From Acridotheres tristis (Eukaryota > Chordata > Aves > Passeriformes > Sturnidae), in contig CM072891.1 in NCBI GenBank assembly GCA_037013685.1, positions 12,996,501-13,060,500 on the forward strand: DNA of 64,000 nt, given 5' to 3'. Shown in pieces: positions 22,542-36,733 of this stretch. The position numbers were made by a program, and so were the translations under genes. Position 1 is the stretch's first letter. Every line of letters starts with the position of its first letter. Under the pieces are notes generated by a model. It ran no database searches. It was not told where the DNA came from and worked only from the letters and a program-made list of their open reading frames with translations.

Positions 22542-24031
22542 TTATTGATAAGTCAAAATGTTAATAGTAGTATGGAATTTGATGAGGAGGAGTGAGCAGG
22601 AAGGTCTGTGAGGTTTGCAGTGTGGGGGTTCTCCTTTTCTCTCACTTTTTCTTCCCTGCAAAGCGGGATTGTATGATGAAGTTCCAAAGAGGGTCTTGGG
22701 GAATCAATCAGGTTTTCTTCTCCTGCTGGTGCTCATGATGGGGCTACAAACTGGGCAGCAACAGTCTGTGGGGCTGCCTTAAATATCCCTCAGAAAAGCA
22801 GAGCTGTGTCAGCAAGAGATCTGTTGTGACAGTCACAGAATAACCCCGCAGTGTGGGGCAGGGTGACTTGCCACCCCCGGCCACATCATATTTTCTGAGT
22901 ATAGGTTCTCAGGAGGAAACTTCAAACTTCAGAGCTCTGCTCTGAAAAGAAGCTAGAAGGGCTTTAAAGTTTCCATGTCTCTTATTCCTCAAAATATGTG
23001 CTCAGTTTAGAAGTAAAAGAAGGTTCATTGTCCTGCTGTTTCTTTGAATGTTCCAGCTGAACCTTTTCTCTGGCTTCCACCTGTTACAAAGGCATACTGC
23101 CCTAGATTTAGACCCTCTAAAGATATGTGTACATTGCTTGAACAGCTATGAGCTTTTCTGCTAATTTAATCTAATTTTTGTTTATGTTAAAAGCTGAATG
23201 CAGACAAAATGGTTACAGGTTACAAAACGGTTCAGGTGCATTTAGCTAGCTGTATGAAATCCACAGGTTGCCCAGTGTTAATTTTCAATAGGTCTGTGGA
23301 AAATATGTATTGCCATCAATGCACTAGAGATTTAGAAGAAACTTAAGAACTGTGATACTCTGAAAAGGTACTTTTTTTGCTAGTAAAAGCAACAGCAGTG
23401 CTACACCAGTGCCACTCCATTGCCTGAAAGCAAAGAGCCATATTGATTTAGCGTGAAAAAGAAACTCACTTTAATTTACCTCCCTTAGTTGTATTGGCTT
23501 TGAATTGGTATCACAATAGAAGCCAGTGGTAGCCTTAAATGAATAAGCCTAAAAATCACTAAAATCAGTGCACTAAAATCAATAAGCTTAATAGTCACTA
23601 CACAAAGAAAATACATCTAAAAGCTAAGCCTGTGTCCTCAGAGAATCATGTTCAGCTTGGAAATATTAGTGGATATTTTTCCTATTTTGGTTGGTAAGAG
23701 GTTATTTGGTTTTGATTTTAATTAGTTGATGGACAAACTGAGGCATAAAGAGTAGAAGACATATCTGTTGTAGTGCACTGTCTGTGACACAGGTTGTACT
23801 TGAATTAAATCTTCTGAAATTTTTATTTTTACCTTGATATAGCATCTCTAGCATCTAAGACCTGAAATAGGAAATGCCCTGACATTTGCATCAGTATGTG
23901 CATTTCTGTACACTGCCAATAAAATCTGTCTTGAGAGCAGCATACAGGCAATATGTAGATGAGAAAAGGAAATTTTTCAGCAGAGCTACTTTTCAGAAAT
24001 CCTGTGGAACCTTTAATCTCCTATGAACTTT

Positions 24032-24053
24032 ATTCATTCATTCATTCATTCAC
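24032..24053. repeat. (TTCA)n microsatellite
   Basis: Five near-perfect tandem copies of TTCA. The array is short and probably only weakly variable. Confidence 0.85.
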
Positions 24054-26780
24054 TCTTTCATTTTAACTCTCCCTCCCTTTTGAGGCAAGAATCTAAATGA
24101 CACACTTGGAAAGCCTGGCATGGACCAGCCTGACGTGGTGAATGGGTGCTATGTACAAAACTCTATGAATATTCAGAGATGGTGGATGCTCTGTAGTGGG
24201 ACAGACCCTGGCTGCCCCCTCTGTGGAGGAGTCTATCACATAAAACAGCTGAGAGGTGGATGGCAAATGTTTTTTTAAGTAACTTTTTCTTTCTCTTGGT
24301 TATGAGTCAAGTGAGTATAATTTACTAAATGGTTCTAGGACATACTGTGCCTCCTTGGGACCAAAGACCTGATTACACTTAGACTAGATGCTGGAATTTA
24401 TATTTATTGAGTTCGTGCTCATAAATCAGAGCTTCACTGTACACCTAACCCTTCAATTACCTTCTCTCCAACAGCAGATTTTTCATGTCAGTGCTGAGCT
24501 TTCCTTCCAGGCTCCCTCCCTCCTCTCTGCCCCATTTATTAACCCTTATTAGAATGAATCTGCCCTAGTGCACCTGTTCTGGCCAATGTATTTGTACTTC
24601 AAACAGGCTCAGAGCTATTTTAATTACTCTCCTTTTGGTAATTATTGCCTCTATCTTCAGACTGTTTTATCTTCTTTCCCCACTCTGAAAGCATTTGCAA
24701 GAGATTTTGCAATTTTGCAACATTAGATAGAATTCTGCTGATCAACTAATATAATTTCTAATGGAATTTCAACTCCTCAGTAAATTTCAGTTTCTCTCTA
24801 CATTTTTCAAGGAAATCAAGAAAACTTCAAATTTTGTATTACAGCAAAATTACCCAACAGTTCACAGTGTCCATCACTTCTACCTATTTACAAAAGTTAG
24901 GCCTCTGTCGTTTTGGTAGGGAACAATAAGAAATGACAGATAGCAAGCACATCTCAGAAGAAGTTTTTCATCATAATTAAAGTCTAAATGATATAGAAAT
25001 ATTTTTCTTATGTTTTCACAGCCACTGTATTACTAAAAAACCTCCAAAACTAACAAAGAAGCAAAAACCCAACACACACACACCTTTAACCCCCTTGCCC
25101 CCTCTCCACTTTGAAAATTTTCACTGTTGAATCTAAATCTAAAACTAGTTTTATAAAAGATGGATGTTTGGTGTTTTGGTCTAATTTCAGTTAACATTGA
25201 ATCAAATGAGACTGGATAGATAATTGGAGAAAATTTCAGACTGACAAAATATGGAGTAGATGGCATAAGTAATCTTAACTGTTCTGCTGCCTATCTTCAT
25301 GTGCTGTGAATTGTATATAAATATTCCATTATAAACAGCTTGGCAGAGTAAATCATGTAATCAGAATGATGTCTAAGCTATGATGCTACTTGTTGCGTTT
25401 TTATGGTTAAGAAGAGAGAAGCTATGATTTGTTGTAAGTAGATTATGGTTAAAATGAGTAGATGTTTGCAGGGATGGCTCTTACATGATTCATGGGGAAA
25501 ATGCTGATGATGTTTCAGTTTCTTGCAGAACTGGAACTTACACAACTATAATAATAGATGGGCTGTAAATTATTTTCTTCAGAGCTTTGTGTTTACTTGA
25601 TGACTCTCAGATCTGTGACCTACTATTAGGATTTCTTACAGGAGCCTAAATTAAAAACACCAGTTCAACGAAAGAAAGAAACCTGTATAGCCTATTGAGC
25701 TGGGAATTTTATTGCTGTTTCCATAATGTGCTGTAATTAAAAAGGAAAATAGAGGATTTGGGAAAAGTAGAGCAAAGACAGAAGGCTTTGATTCATGTTT
25801 ATGTTTCTGCTGCTTTCATTGCTAATTGTCCACCAGTGAGATACTGTAGCTGGTAGCAGTCTAAACCTGTTCTTAATTATGAGGGAATAGGCTGAGAGTA
25901 GGTTTGCATCAGGGATGGACAGTCTTATATCAGGTTAGTATTTTTATATTTTTTGATCTCTTTTCTTCAGTGTTTGGTGTTGCTGCTTCTCAGCTATAGG
26001 ATACCAAGCTAGGTAAACCAAAAGCTTGTATCTTGTACAGAAAATAGCAGCTAATCAATACATGTTTTTCCTTGAACAGCAGTGGTCCCTGCTTCATATT
26101 GCTCTCTGTACAAGAGCATCCATTTCATGCTCTTTGAAGCCTCTAAACAGAGAAGGGAGTTAATCTTGTTCTCAATGGTTTGCTTTTTTAAAAAGTATTT
26201 TTCTTTAATTTAGCCATAAGTTTCTGGTTAAATGCTTCTCCTAAATGGTACTGATACAAGGTCTATTTCCAGTTTGCACAGATTTTCACTCTGATTAATA
26301 ATTTTAATTCTGTTTCTAGAAGAATATAGATAGCAGATGCTAGCAGCCACTCCAGTGATGCTGTTCCTCTGCTGTTTAAAGATCAGCCTTTTTTCTGGGT
26401 TGTACTGTTTCAGATTTTAGTACTGAAGTATTTGTGCTGTTCCTTTATTTCTTCAAAAGACTTTTTGTAGTCTTGGTCACTCTTATTCTAATGCAGTTGC
26501 CTGTAGCTAGTTGTCTAAAAAAACAGCTTTCTTCACCAAGAAATGCAAAGTTTGCACAGATTTGTTGCTCTTTCTTTGAATATTGAATACTTCATTTGTT
26601 TATGGATGCAATATCTCCAGAGGGTAACAGCTGACCACAATTTGTGAATGGAAGGGAGTGATTTTGGTTTTGCCCATAAAAGTTGTAAGATTTGGACATC
26701 AGCAAATGACACAGTGAATGGTATGTTCTCTGGCATTTATTTCTTTGGAACTTTTTCTATATTTTAGTATTTCTTATCTC

Positions 26781-26819
26781 TTTTTTGTTGTTGTTGTTGT
26801 TGTTTTGTTTTTGTTTTGT
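26781..26819. repeat. (GTT)n / T-rich simple repeat
   Basis: Six T residues lead into about six GTT units, and then TTTTG units. Confidence 0.85.
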
Positions 26820-29043
26820 GTGGTTCCTCCACACACAAAAAAAGTGTATTTTTCCTGCAGTTACTCTGCTACAGAAAATCATACACTTCCTATTGAAACA
26901 CTTCTAGAAGTCAGTATAATCCCAGTGGCATTCAGAACAACTGATGTGTGCTAAATGGGATTGCAAAGAGAGCCACTCTTCATAAAACTCTACATGCCAA
27001 AATCCATTTAATGCCTCCTTTTAAGAGCCCCAGCTGAGAAAGCACAGAGTTTTGTTAAGCTTGACAAAGTAACATCTCCCTCCCCAAGCAAATGCAACTA
27101 AGGTGGATGGGTTCTAACAACATTGTAGGGAAGAGAATTTTGATATGCTCAACACTTGCAGGTTTAAATGCTTATTTTCTTCAGAATATGCAGAAACCTG
27201 CGCTCTGCCCTGCTGCCTGCAGGTTTGATGTGTTACTCTACAGGGAAATTGAGTTTTATTATAATGTATTAAGTTAAAAAGGACCATGTTTGGGTATCTC
27301 ATTCTCATCCAGTTGGCAGACAGGAATTATGGTAGAAAATCATAAGGAAATGGATAGCAAGGTTCTAGAAAATAACAGGAAAAGTATTGATTTGCAACAG
27401 CCTTTCCTGACTTTGCATCACTTCTACAGGAAACCCCACGTTGGAGGTATCCTAGTGACTAAAAATGGTGACTAAAATGCAAGAAGGTAGGGGAACAGGT
27501 TATGATCAAATTGAAGGTGATAAGGAAATACAAGAATAGGAAGTGTCTGTCTGACTCAACCCAGGTGGAAGCCAGGAGATCTTATCCAAATTATCATCAG
27601 AAGGAGTTTCTGAATGCAATTCGGTATAAAGATCCTTTGTGTTAAGATAACAACCGGAAGGTAAGGATCCTTTTGATCATTGAAAAAACTGTCTTTGAAT
27701 GGAAGCTGAAGTTTTGCTCAGGTGACATGACAGGTTCCCACAGCCAGAGGTTTAAACATGGTGTATGTATCATCTTGCTGGCCAGATTTTACACTTGACA
27801 AATGGAGCAGGCAAGGGAGGCACAGAAGCTCTGGCTGTGGCTCCCCTGGTGGGTGTGCTCCAGACAGACAGACAGACTGTGTCCAAGGTGCAGTCAGACA
27901 TGTAACATCATTCCTCCTCTACTGCCCTGCCTCTGCAGAACGTGGTTGCTGTAGTGCTCACATTTCTCACGCTTTCACCCTCCTCTTTTCCCTTTGTGTA
28001 ACATTTACTCATTCACCAGTGTCCTGTCTGCTTTCATATTTTCATAGCATGCTAGACATTACTCTCAAGAATGTGCATCAGTCTCCTTATACTCCTTCTT
28101 TTCAGAGGGATTTTTTTCTTCTTTTTTTAATGCAGGATGAGCTTCACTACATTTATTTGTGGTAGACCTCATCACAGATTTGTGCTATCACATCCATGAA
28201 CAGCTGGAAATGTACAAGTTATGGGTTCTTGCCAGCATTCATAAAACTGTGTTTGTACTTTATTTTTGCTGGCTCCTCATCCACAGAAACTAATTTAATA
28301 ATTTTTATTGTTTCATTCATTTGGAATTGCAGTATTAATCAAATATTGCAGTTGCCTCAACTGCACCTGTCTGTTCTGCTGTGCTCCCCCATTGGAACAC
28401 TTGGATGCACAATGATATTACTTCTAACCAAAGAACAAAATATTTTTGCTTCACATTTCTTCTTCTCTTTTGAATTTATTAATTCAATATAGAAATCTAC
28501 CCTTGTATTACTCATGGAAAATTTTTATTGTTAATACACCATAGTCACGATCAAGCCCATGTTTTCTATGGATTGAAATTTCAAACTTTTGATGGAATAT
28601 ATCCCACTCCCATCTAAAACTGGAGGACTGTCAATATCACCGTACAAAGCAGCTTGATTCCTGGTAAGGCTAAGTGTGCTTTGGACAGACCTCAGCAGGT
28701 GTCCCACCTCTGCAGAGCATAAAGTATTTCCAGTGCTTCCTCTCTGGAAGCTTATTTTTTTAATGAGAATTTAGCACCATGTCTGAAAATTCATTTAATC
28801 AGTAAATTATATGCTTTTATGTGATCCTGGGTATATTTGAAGCTTGGTTAAGAGGCTCCCAAAGCAGTTGGAGTACTTTTGTTCCCTCATCCTATTCCTA
28901 TTGTCACTAATATCTATAAATCTTAATTGAAATTACAGAGCTGAAGAACTGTGCTAGTCTGTACTCAGCTGGGATGAGAAGTGACTCTCTGGTCCTGAGC
29001 CAGCAAAGTAATCAACGCTGTTTAACCACTTCTAATTGCACAG

Positions 29044-29103
29044 GGTCGGTGCTTTAAAGTTTGAAATAAGGTTGTCATACTTCAAAGTTAAAGTTAAATA
29101 CAG
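29044..29103 (+). other. 60-bp splice-bounded segment, possible small exon
   Basis: The left side is cttctaattgcacag (AG at 29042-29043), a good acceptor with a branch-like ctaat. The right side is ACAG|gtaagg, a near-consensus donor. The length is a multiple of three. One frame (phase 1) is open throughout, reading VGALKFEIRLSYFKVKVKY; frame 0 stops, so only that phase could be coding. I recognise no family. A segment this short with two good splice sites can easily arise by chance in 64 kb, so the call is weak. Confidence 0.12.
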
Positions 29104-32100
29104 GTAAGGGGCTGTGGGAGTTTGAGAGAGTGTGATGGAGTGAAAAATCCCACTGATCACAACTGTCCTACTCCATGTGTGTCTCTGAATACTAACCCAT
29201 CCGTAGGCAAGATGCTTTGTATTTAAATACTTATTTCATCTGACTATGTAGTAATTCAGAACTTCTTTTCAAAGTTAACTCTTGGAAAAGGATATATCTA
29301 AAATGAGGAGCTATGTATTTACCACAGGTTGCACTATGTTGATGTAGGTGCTAGGGAACTAGAGAAAGTACTTGGTACCTAGTTAATCTGTAATCTTCTG
29401 GTGTAGAAATGATGTTTTGTTTAATATCTTATTGACAAATTTGGCGGCTGAGGTATCATGGCCAAGATGAATAGTAAAATGTAGGATTAGAACTTTCTGC
29501 AGAAATTGTTCTGTTCCAACACAGAAGGAAAAATATCTCACTGACTCCCACAGGAAATCTAACCTATTCACTAGATGTGATTTCAGCTGTGCCTTTGTAG
29601 CACTTTCTCTCATGCCTCCACATTCCCCTTACAGTGAGTTTATCTGTCTATAGCAGCAGTGGGATATGATCTTGCTAATCTGGTGCTGAAACTCCCCTCT
29701 AATTCTTCACTGCATAACTCAGATATCTTTGCATGTGTCCATATGTGTGCTGGGGAGAGGGGGCAGCCCTGTGAAGAATTATTCTGCCCTGGTTTTTTGC
29801 TGTTATCCAAGATTTTGGGTCACAAATGCCTTTTGGTCCAATTCTCATCTGACCCCTAGAGCCCAATTTAATTTTTACAGCCAACACTGTCTCTGAGGTG
29901 TTTGCAGCTGTTACTGTCTCCATGAGTCTGAGTGAAATGGGGTTTGTTTCCTGTGTTGCTGCCCAGTTTGAGCTCGTCCTGGAGCACTCTGCAGGCTCTG
30001 CTGACAGAAGGTGCCCTCCTCCTGCCCCTGGCTTTATCACGCACTGGGTTTATTTCATCTCCCCTCCTCTGCTCGGCCTGAGGGCTTTGGCAAGCTGAGG
30101 GGACAGGACTCTAGGGACACACATGCTAGACTGATGGCAAGAGAGAGGCTTTTAGGTACTGTGTGCTACCTGTCAAAGAAGAAAACCACCAAGATGTTAC
30201 AATAAGGAAGAGTCTCCACAGCCCTGACAGCTGAACTTCTGAATGAGCTGTAAAGTGCTTTTTAGCTCTTCCGTGCACTGGAATTTAAAATGGTAACTGC
30301 TCATGGAGATGAGCACTCCCCCTCTGCCTTCTGCTGACTTCTGCACAAGGTGTGGGGAAAATGCACTTGTCAGGCTTTGCTTCAGGGAATTGGGGCACTT
30401 GGGTTTAAGCAGCTTGGAGACTCTGCTTCGGAGGATAGCACTCTTTATAAGCAAACATACCAAAAAGATCTCATGCACTCTTCCACGGAGGATCATACAA
30501 TTTTGAAAGAGATTCCAGGATTTAAATGATCAGTCTCAAGGCTCCTTGGCAAAGTCGATGCATCTAGATTATTCTGGTGGATGGTCCATAATTTCTGACT
30601 AAATAATATTTGAAAGTAATGACTAAGTTTCAGGAGAGATTATTCTTATATGTATTAAGTGTGCATCTTATGAATGCTTATAGGTCAAAGGAAGGATCTT
30701 TCTTATATGTCTAATATATTTCTTATGTAGGAAACATTTTTCTTCTGCATCACTGTACACATCTGGGTACAAGACAGATGTAAGTATAATAGTTCATACA
30801 GATGAGGACGAATTAAGTGTTTTGCTTGTGCCATAGCATGTAAAGACATGCTAAAAAGTGGAAGGAAATAACAACCAATCCAAAAACCTATTTTGTTTTC
30901 CCAAAACAATTATACCCGATTACTTTTACACATACTCACTTGGAATGACAGTCTTATAAGGCTATAGGAGTTATTCTTCATTATTTCTTCTTACAATACA
31001 TGTGTAAATACATTAGTGGAGAACTGTATGAAAAATCTAGATTAAGGATGGTGGTGATATTCCTAAAGTCATACATTATTTATGAAGTGCTGTTTCTTGA
31101 ATTGTGATCTGCTGTCAGCCACAGGAGATGTATAGAAAATGGACTTAACCAGTATAGTCAGGCAATTGACTCTGCACTTGTCCTAAATATCTCCTGTTCT
31201 TTAAGGTTTTTCTTTGGGGGAGAAGTTGAGTTGTACAAAGTCTTTGGTTGTACTTTGTTTCTATGTTCAGGAATCTTACCTACTTATTCAAAGTAGCCAT
31301 TATCTTTCCTCCTTGTTTTCTGAAGGCTTTCTGATTTCATTTTATAACTTTTCTTCTGACTCTGCTTTCTGATGCCTAAGGCAAAAATATGGTATTGCAA
31401 CCACTCTTTGCCCTCTCTGTCCTTTTAGTCAGGATCCTTTCCTTAGTTATTCTTAAAGGAGACTCCATGTTTTATCTGGGCTTGACAGGATTTACTTTAC
31501 TTTTTATTGGTTAACTGATTTGCACACATCCAGACCTAGAATTTGCTGTACTGTAGTTTCCTGTGATGCTGCAAGGAGGTGATCTTCCACTCACCAATCC
31601 TGCAACAGTGAGTACAGCTATTACAAAGATGCTCAGATTATTCTGTTCAACTATAAGGAAAATAGAGGACTTCTTTAACTGTAATCCCTTTTTTCCTGCC
31701 CCCTGCTTCTTTTTGTCATTCAGAAAGAACTCCAGAGTTCAGTTTCAGTTGGGAGCTTTGCAGTAATGCAAAACCATAATTGCTTATGTGATCCAGCAAC
31801 TTTTTCCTTTCAGTAGTAATATGAAAATTAGGGGGTTAATACAGAGGGTTATTATGACCATTCTAATAGTATAAGATTGCTGTTATTGTAAACGACTTTT
31901 AATTGTTTAGGCTTTTGGTCTCACTGCCTTGTTTACCATCACAGCAATTTTCTCTTTTGATGTGACTTTACCTGCTTCCAAATGGAACAAAATCAGTGCT
32001 TTGCTTTGAACTCAGAGAATGTTTTACACAGCAAACTCTTAAAATATGGGAATTTTGAATATGAAGTATGCTTAGAATTTCAATAGGCTTCAATCTTCAT

Positions 32101-34623
32101 TAAATCTGTCCTAGGTGAAATACAATATGATATATTCTGTCATGATTTTGCATCCTAAATCAAAGGTTACTTATGCTGAACTCTGAAACTTTAAATCTTC
32201 TGTCAAATTTGACAGTAAATATATATAGATTTTGGCAAAATTAAAATATAATTAATGAAATATAATAGATTTGCTAGTTTGGCAAATATTTGTGAAGCTA
32301 GAACAAGAACTTTTGTGGGTGAAAGTGGCAGTAGAATTACCCAGATTCGATAACGTTAAGGAAGCTGGAGGAACTTTTTTTACTCATTTCTTGTAAGTGA
32401 TTTTGTAAAAAGAACTTTTTCCTCTGCCACTGCTATCCTTGATAGATCTGTTATAAAAGTTAAAACATTTATCAAAACTGCCACAGATCCTATGACCCAT
32501 AGAAGAAGGACTATCAGACCTTAATTGCAATAGCTGTGTAATTACAGAACTTCCCTTCCCTTGTTCACCTACTCTCTGACCTTTATGTCAGCTTCTAATT
32601 TCCTTCTGTAATTGACTCTTCTTTCCAGAGCAGGAAACTGTGGCAGCAAATGCATCTTAGTGCAGAGGAAGATCCAAACAGTGCTGTCAAATGCCTATCA
32701 AATTTACTTTATAATCAAGCTTTTTGGGAAATAAAAAAAAGCAGGTAGTTTGAAGAAGTCTCAGATGAAAAAGAAATTAGTTCCCTAAATCTCGTTGTGG
32801 GCATTTTGTTTGTAATACATAAATAAGGACTTAAAACACTACCTTCAATCATGTGAAAAGACAGCTGTTTGCTCCAACAATTGCTTATTTCAGCAACACA
32901 TACTAATGGAAGTCCCCCCTAAGTTTACTTTGCATCAAGGGACAGCTAACCAATTGAGACAGGAAAGGAGAGGAATATGCCCTGAAAAGTCTTTGTATTC
33001 TCCTCCAAAGGGAGGTTTCTATATCATGCGTGTTTCTATATATTTTCTATGTCACAATACATCTCAATTTTATTTCCTCGAAGAGATTTCCATGTCAGCA
33101 TTGCCTGTCCCAGCTCTCCCTGTGCTTTGTGAATTTACTCATGAATGTCCTTATCTTAATGATTAATCAACACCAACAGTCAGTAAGCAGAAACACACAA
33201 AACAAGCTGGACTAAAGTTCCAGGCTACTCCAGTAGGAAGTAATATTTAAATGAATCAAAGTATCTGCTAGTAAGATAATGTTTTTGTCCTTTAGAACAA
33301 TTAGATTCTGACGAGTTACATACTTATTTTACACACCTAGTGGCCACAAACTTAAAAAATAAAAACAGTTGTCTTGTCAAAATATAACTTAACAGATCCA
33401 TCTACAGTTTTACAGGACACAGAAGGAAGTACAATAACATGAAAAGTTAGTAGTAGTTGTAATTTTTCATGCCCCCTTTATTCCTGATTTACAGAAACAA
33501 ACTGTAATACAGGATATTTGCTGTAGATATTTTACTGCCTTGCAGTCCATATTTTTTTCTGCTGGCCGTTTTTGTTGCTTGTTATTAAGATGTTTAGGAC
33601 ATTGGGGAATAGAGGGCCAACCCCACACCTTTACCTGGGTGCTTGAATCACAAAATTAATGTATCTATATAATCTATTCAGAATTCAAGAACAAAATAAT
33701 TTCTGTTATTATGCATAGCTATCAGTAGGCACTGAGTAGCCTGCATAACTAAAATGAATAAATCCAACCAAACTTAAATCTTATACTTAAAAACAACCTC
33801 CACCTTCCCCCAGCAGAAAGTTTTCTAGAACTTAGCCCTCCCCAGCAGAAGAGAGCCCATGGTGCTGTGAAGGGGAATGACACAGAGAATGCATGGTGCA
33901 GGGGAAAACACATACCTGCAAATACTGCATAGTGCTATGGCACCACAAAACGCTGAACTTCATAATTTGCCTTAATTCTCTCTACTTTGTTTTTTAAAAA
34001 AAATCTTACAACAGCTGAAGGGTCAGCCCTTTGAAATGAGGAAAGAAGCAATTGCTCTTTTAAGTTTAGATAACATACAAACTTCATATCTACATCCACT
34101 TCTAAAGTTTTACAAATTTGGTTCCCTCTAGGGACTGCCAGAACAAGGATGGGTCTCCACTACCTGTTCTTCAATATCTTTGGTGTCACATGCTATTTTA
34201 ACCACCTTTGACCTCAATGGGGATAAGCATCCATCTAGAAAAGAGTCTCCTTACCTTAACCTGTTTGTCTTGATTTCCCTTCCTTTCATGGGATTATTCA
34301 AGATCTCAGTTCACAGCATCCTTTTTGAAAGCAACTGTAGCTTAAAGAACAGCTATCCACCATCAATTTCATTCTCATCAATTAGATCACTTTAAAACAC
34401 TCCTTGAATATTAAGATAAGTGAAAAGTATACGTTTACAGAAATTTCTGAAATTTCCCAAGTCAGTGAACATTTCACACTCTTCCATGACTGGCAAGATA
34501 GAGTCCCTGTCTCCGAGACAATATTTTGAGGAAAGAACTAAAAGAACAGAATTGTCATCCACAGGACTTGTCAATACACTAATATGCAAAATAGAAACTG
34601 AACAGCTGCTGAGCCAAAGCTGT

Positions 34624-34639
34624 CATACATGCATGTATG
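34624..34639. repeat. Perfect 16-bp palindrome
   Basis: The sequence catacatgcatgtatg equals its own reverse complement. Another catgcatg lies a few bases downstream (near 34651-34658). Confidence 0.8.
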
Positions 34640-36663
34640 TATGAAACTGGCATGCATGATCTTCACTCTCCTTGGATTAAAACATTCTAGCACTCAAGAA
34701 ACACTGAGCACTAATCAGACTGTATTAAAAATGTGCTAGAAACCAACAACATCTAGCTTTTTGATTTTATTGAGGACAATCCAGAGATGTCTTACAGTTA
34801 AATGTTATAGAGCTAAAAGAAGCTCTTAATTCCTTGAAAAGGCCTGATTTGTGAGGTGCCCGATTGGCTTCATGAAAAGGAGGCTCACATCCTAAAAATT
34901 TTATTATAAGCATGTTCACTTTTCATTTTTCAGAAAACATTGAATATGGAGAAGATAGGAGATATTCCTATCTGGGAAATCTGATATTTCTATTATACAT
35001 AATGGATTTTGCCTCCTGGTAGTAACTCAGAGCAAAATCTTTATAGGGCCAGTGGCTCTTTGAAATCATATAATTATTTTCATTCCACTTCCTTCATGAT
35101 CCTCCTTACTGACTTCTCTCCCCACTACAACTAAAACAGAATATTGAAGATAGCTCTGAAATTCTAAAGGAAAAGAATAATGACCATTTAATTTTCAATG
35201 ACAATGACAGAACTTTTTATTCCTGTTTTTAAAGTTTCCTATTTGCCAGCTTAGAATTCACGGTGATGAAAGGTGGCTCAGGCCAAATGCCAGAACGATT
35301 CAAAGCAGTTGACATGCAAAGAGGTGCTCTCTCCTGGATATATACTTCACTCACAGGAAAAAACTGCAGGTTTGTATAGAAGCAGTAACTAGATTAGCTT
35401 TTGTGGCTCAAGAGCTCAAAACCCAGTTATCCCAGCCTTGTGCTGTGCTCCACATCAGCGAGTTCTCAAACAAGTATCTTGGAAAGAGCAAGTACACTGT
35501 TTTGCACAGGTGACAGTTAACCAGAAAATAACAATTTGCATTGTTTAGATTGACTTAGAGACCTACTCATCATGTTTCCTAAGTGCTGTGGTTTGTGTAC
35601 ACCTATGCAGGCCACATGTAAATAGCACAGTTCCAAGAGAAATGGATAAGAGCAAGTTTTTGTCCCTACAGTGGCAGAAAACCAGGAGAGGAAAAAAAGC
35701 TTAGATAAATAAACAGATAAACTAGCAAGAAATAACAGAAACTTAAATTGTAAATGTATTCTAAAAGTTATAAAAAAGCATCAGGAAACCTGAAAGGCCA
35801 CTTCAGTGAGCTGGAAACATGCATTCCCATATAAAGTTGGGAGTCAAATAAGGTACAGCTGAAAAAACAGATTTGGTAAAAGCTCAGGTGGAAGGGGAAA
35901 GGGAGAAGTAATTCATGACTGACAGAGAAATAGGATGCATATTTTGTCCGATATAATAATGCCTCTTTGGACTGAGTGAGAGGTAGGAAAGGTAATTAGA
36001 CATGGCCTGAGACCTGCTGGGTAAGCTGAGCAATGGGAAGCAGCAGAAGAGATTAGTTTCTCCAGGGAGCACACAGTGTGCACTGGTCTGGCTACACAGC
36101 CTTGTTTCTGCATCTCCTTTGCTTATAGTGCAGCTGCTCCCAGCTGTCAAAGAAAACTCTCTATGATAATCTCTAGGCATATCACTTATTACTTTGCACA
36201 TATTGAGGAAAGTATGAACTGACAACCCACTCCTTCCATAAGCAGACAAGAGAAAAGATTTCATATTCAGCCTAAAAGATGTTTTTGCTACTGCAGCTAA
36301 TGTCCGGTCCGGAATCAGTATGTTGATAGAGACTTCAAATGGCATTTTCTCCGAATATAAAGAACTTGTCCCATCGTATTATCTGAAGATAAGCAGTGAT
36401 CCAAGAGAAGCAATTATGTTTACCTCTTTTGTAGTTATATCATGTAGCTTAAAATATAGGCTAAACTTTGAATTTATCCCTTTTGTAGGGAAAAAAAACC
36501 ACTGATGTCTTGAGGATGGAGAGCAAATTGATAGATACCCGTGGGAGCTACAGTGTTTCTAACTGTAACATTGTATGCAACCATTTCATACTGAGCTAAA
36601 AAGGTTAAGGAAAAAAGACAGATGCTAGTTTCAGAGTGATGTGAGTTTGTGAGTTGGGTTATT

Positions 36664-36733
36664 TTTGTTGCTGTGTTTTTTTGTTGTTGTTTTTGTTTTT
36701 TGGGTTTTTTTTTTTGGTTTTTTTTTTTTTTTT
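36664..36733. repeat. T-rich tract with G interruptions
   Basis: About 70 bases are almost entirely T and G, with T runs of up to 16. The complement would look like a poly-A-rich sequence, but no retrotransposon body adjoins it. Confidence 0.85.

Larger units (their letters stand above)
22542..29043. other. Unique AT-rich DNA with microsatellites
   Basis: No gene or interspersed repeat recognised. It contains a TTCA tetranucleotide run (24032-24053), a short CA run (25072-25082), and a GTT/T-rich tract (26781-26819). Confidence 0.5.
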
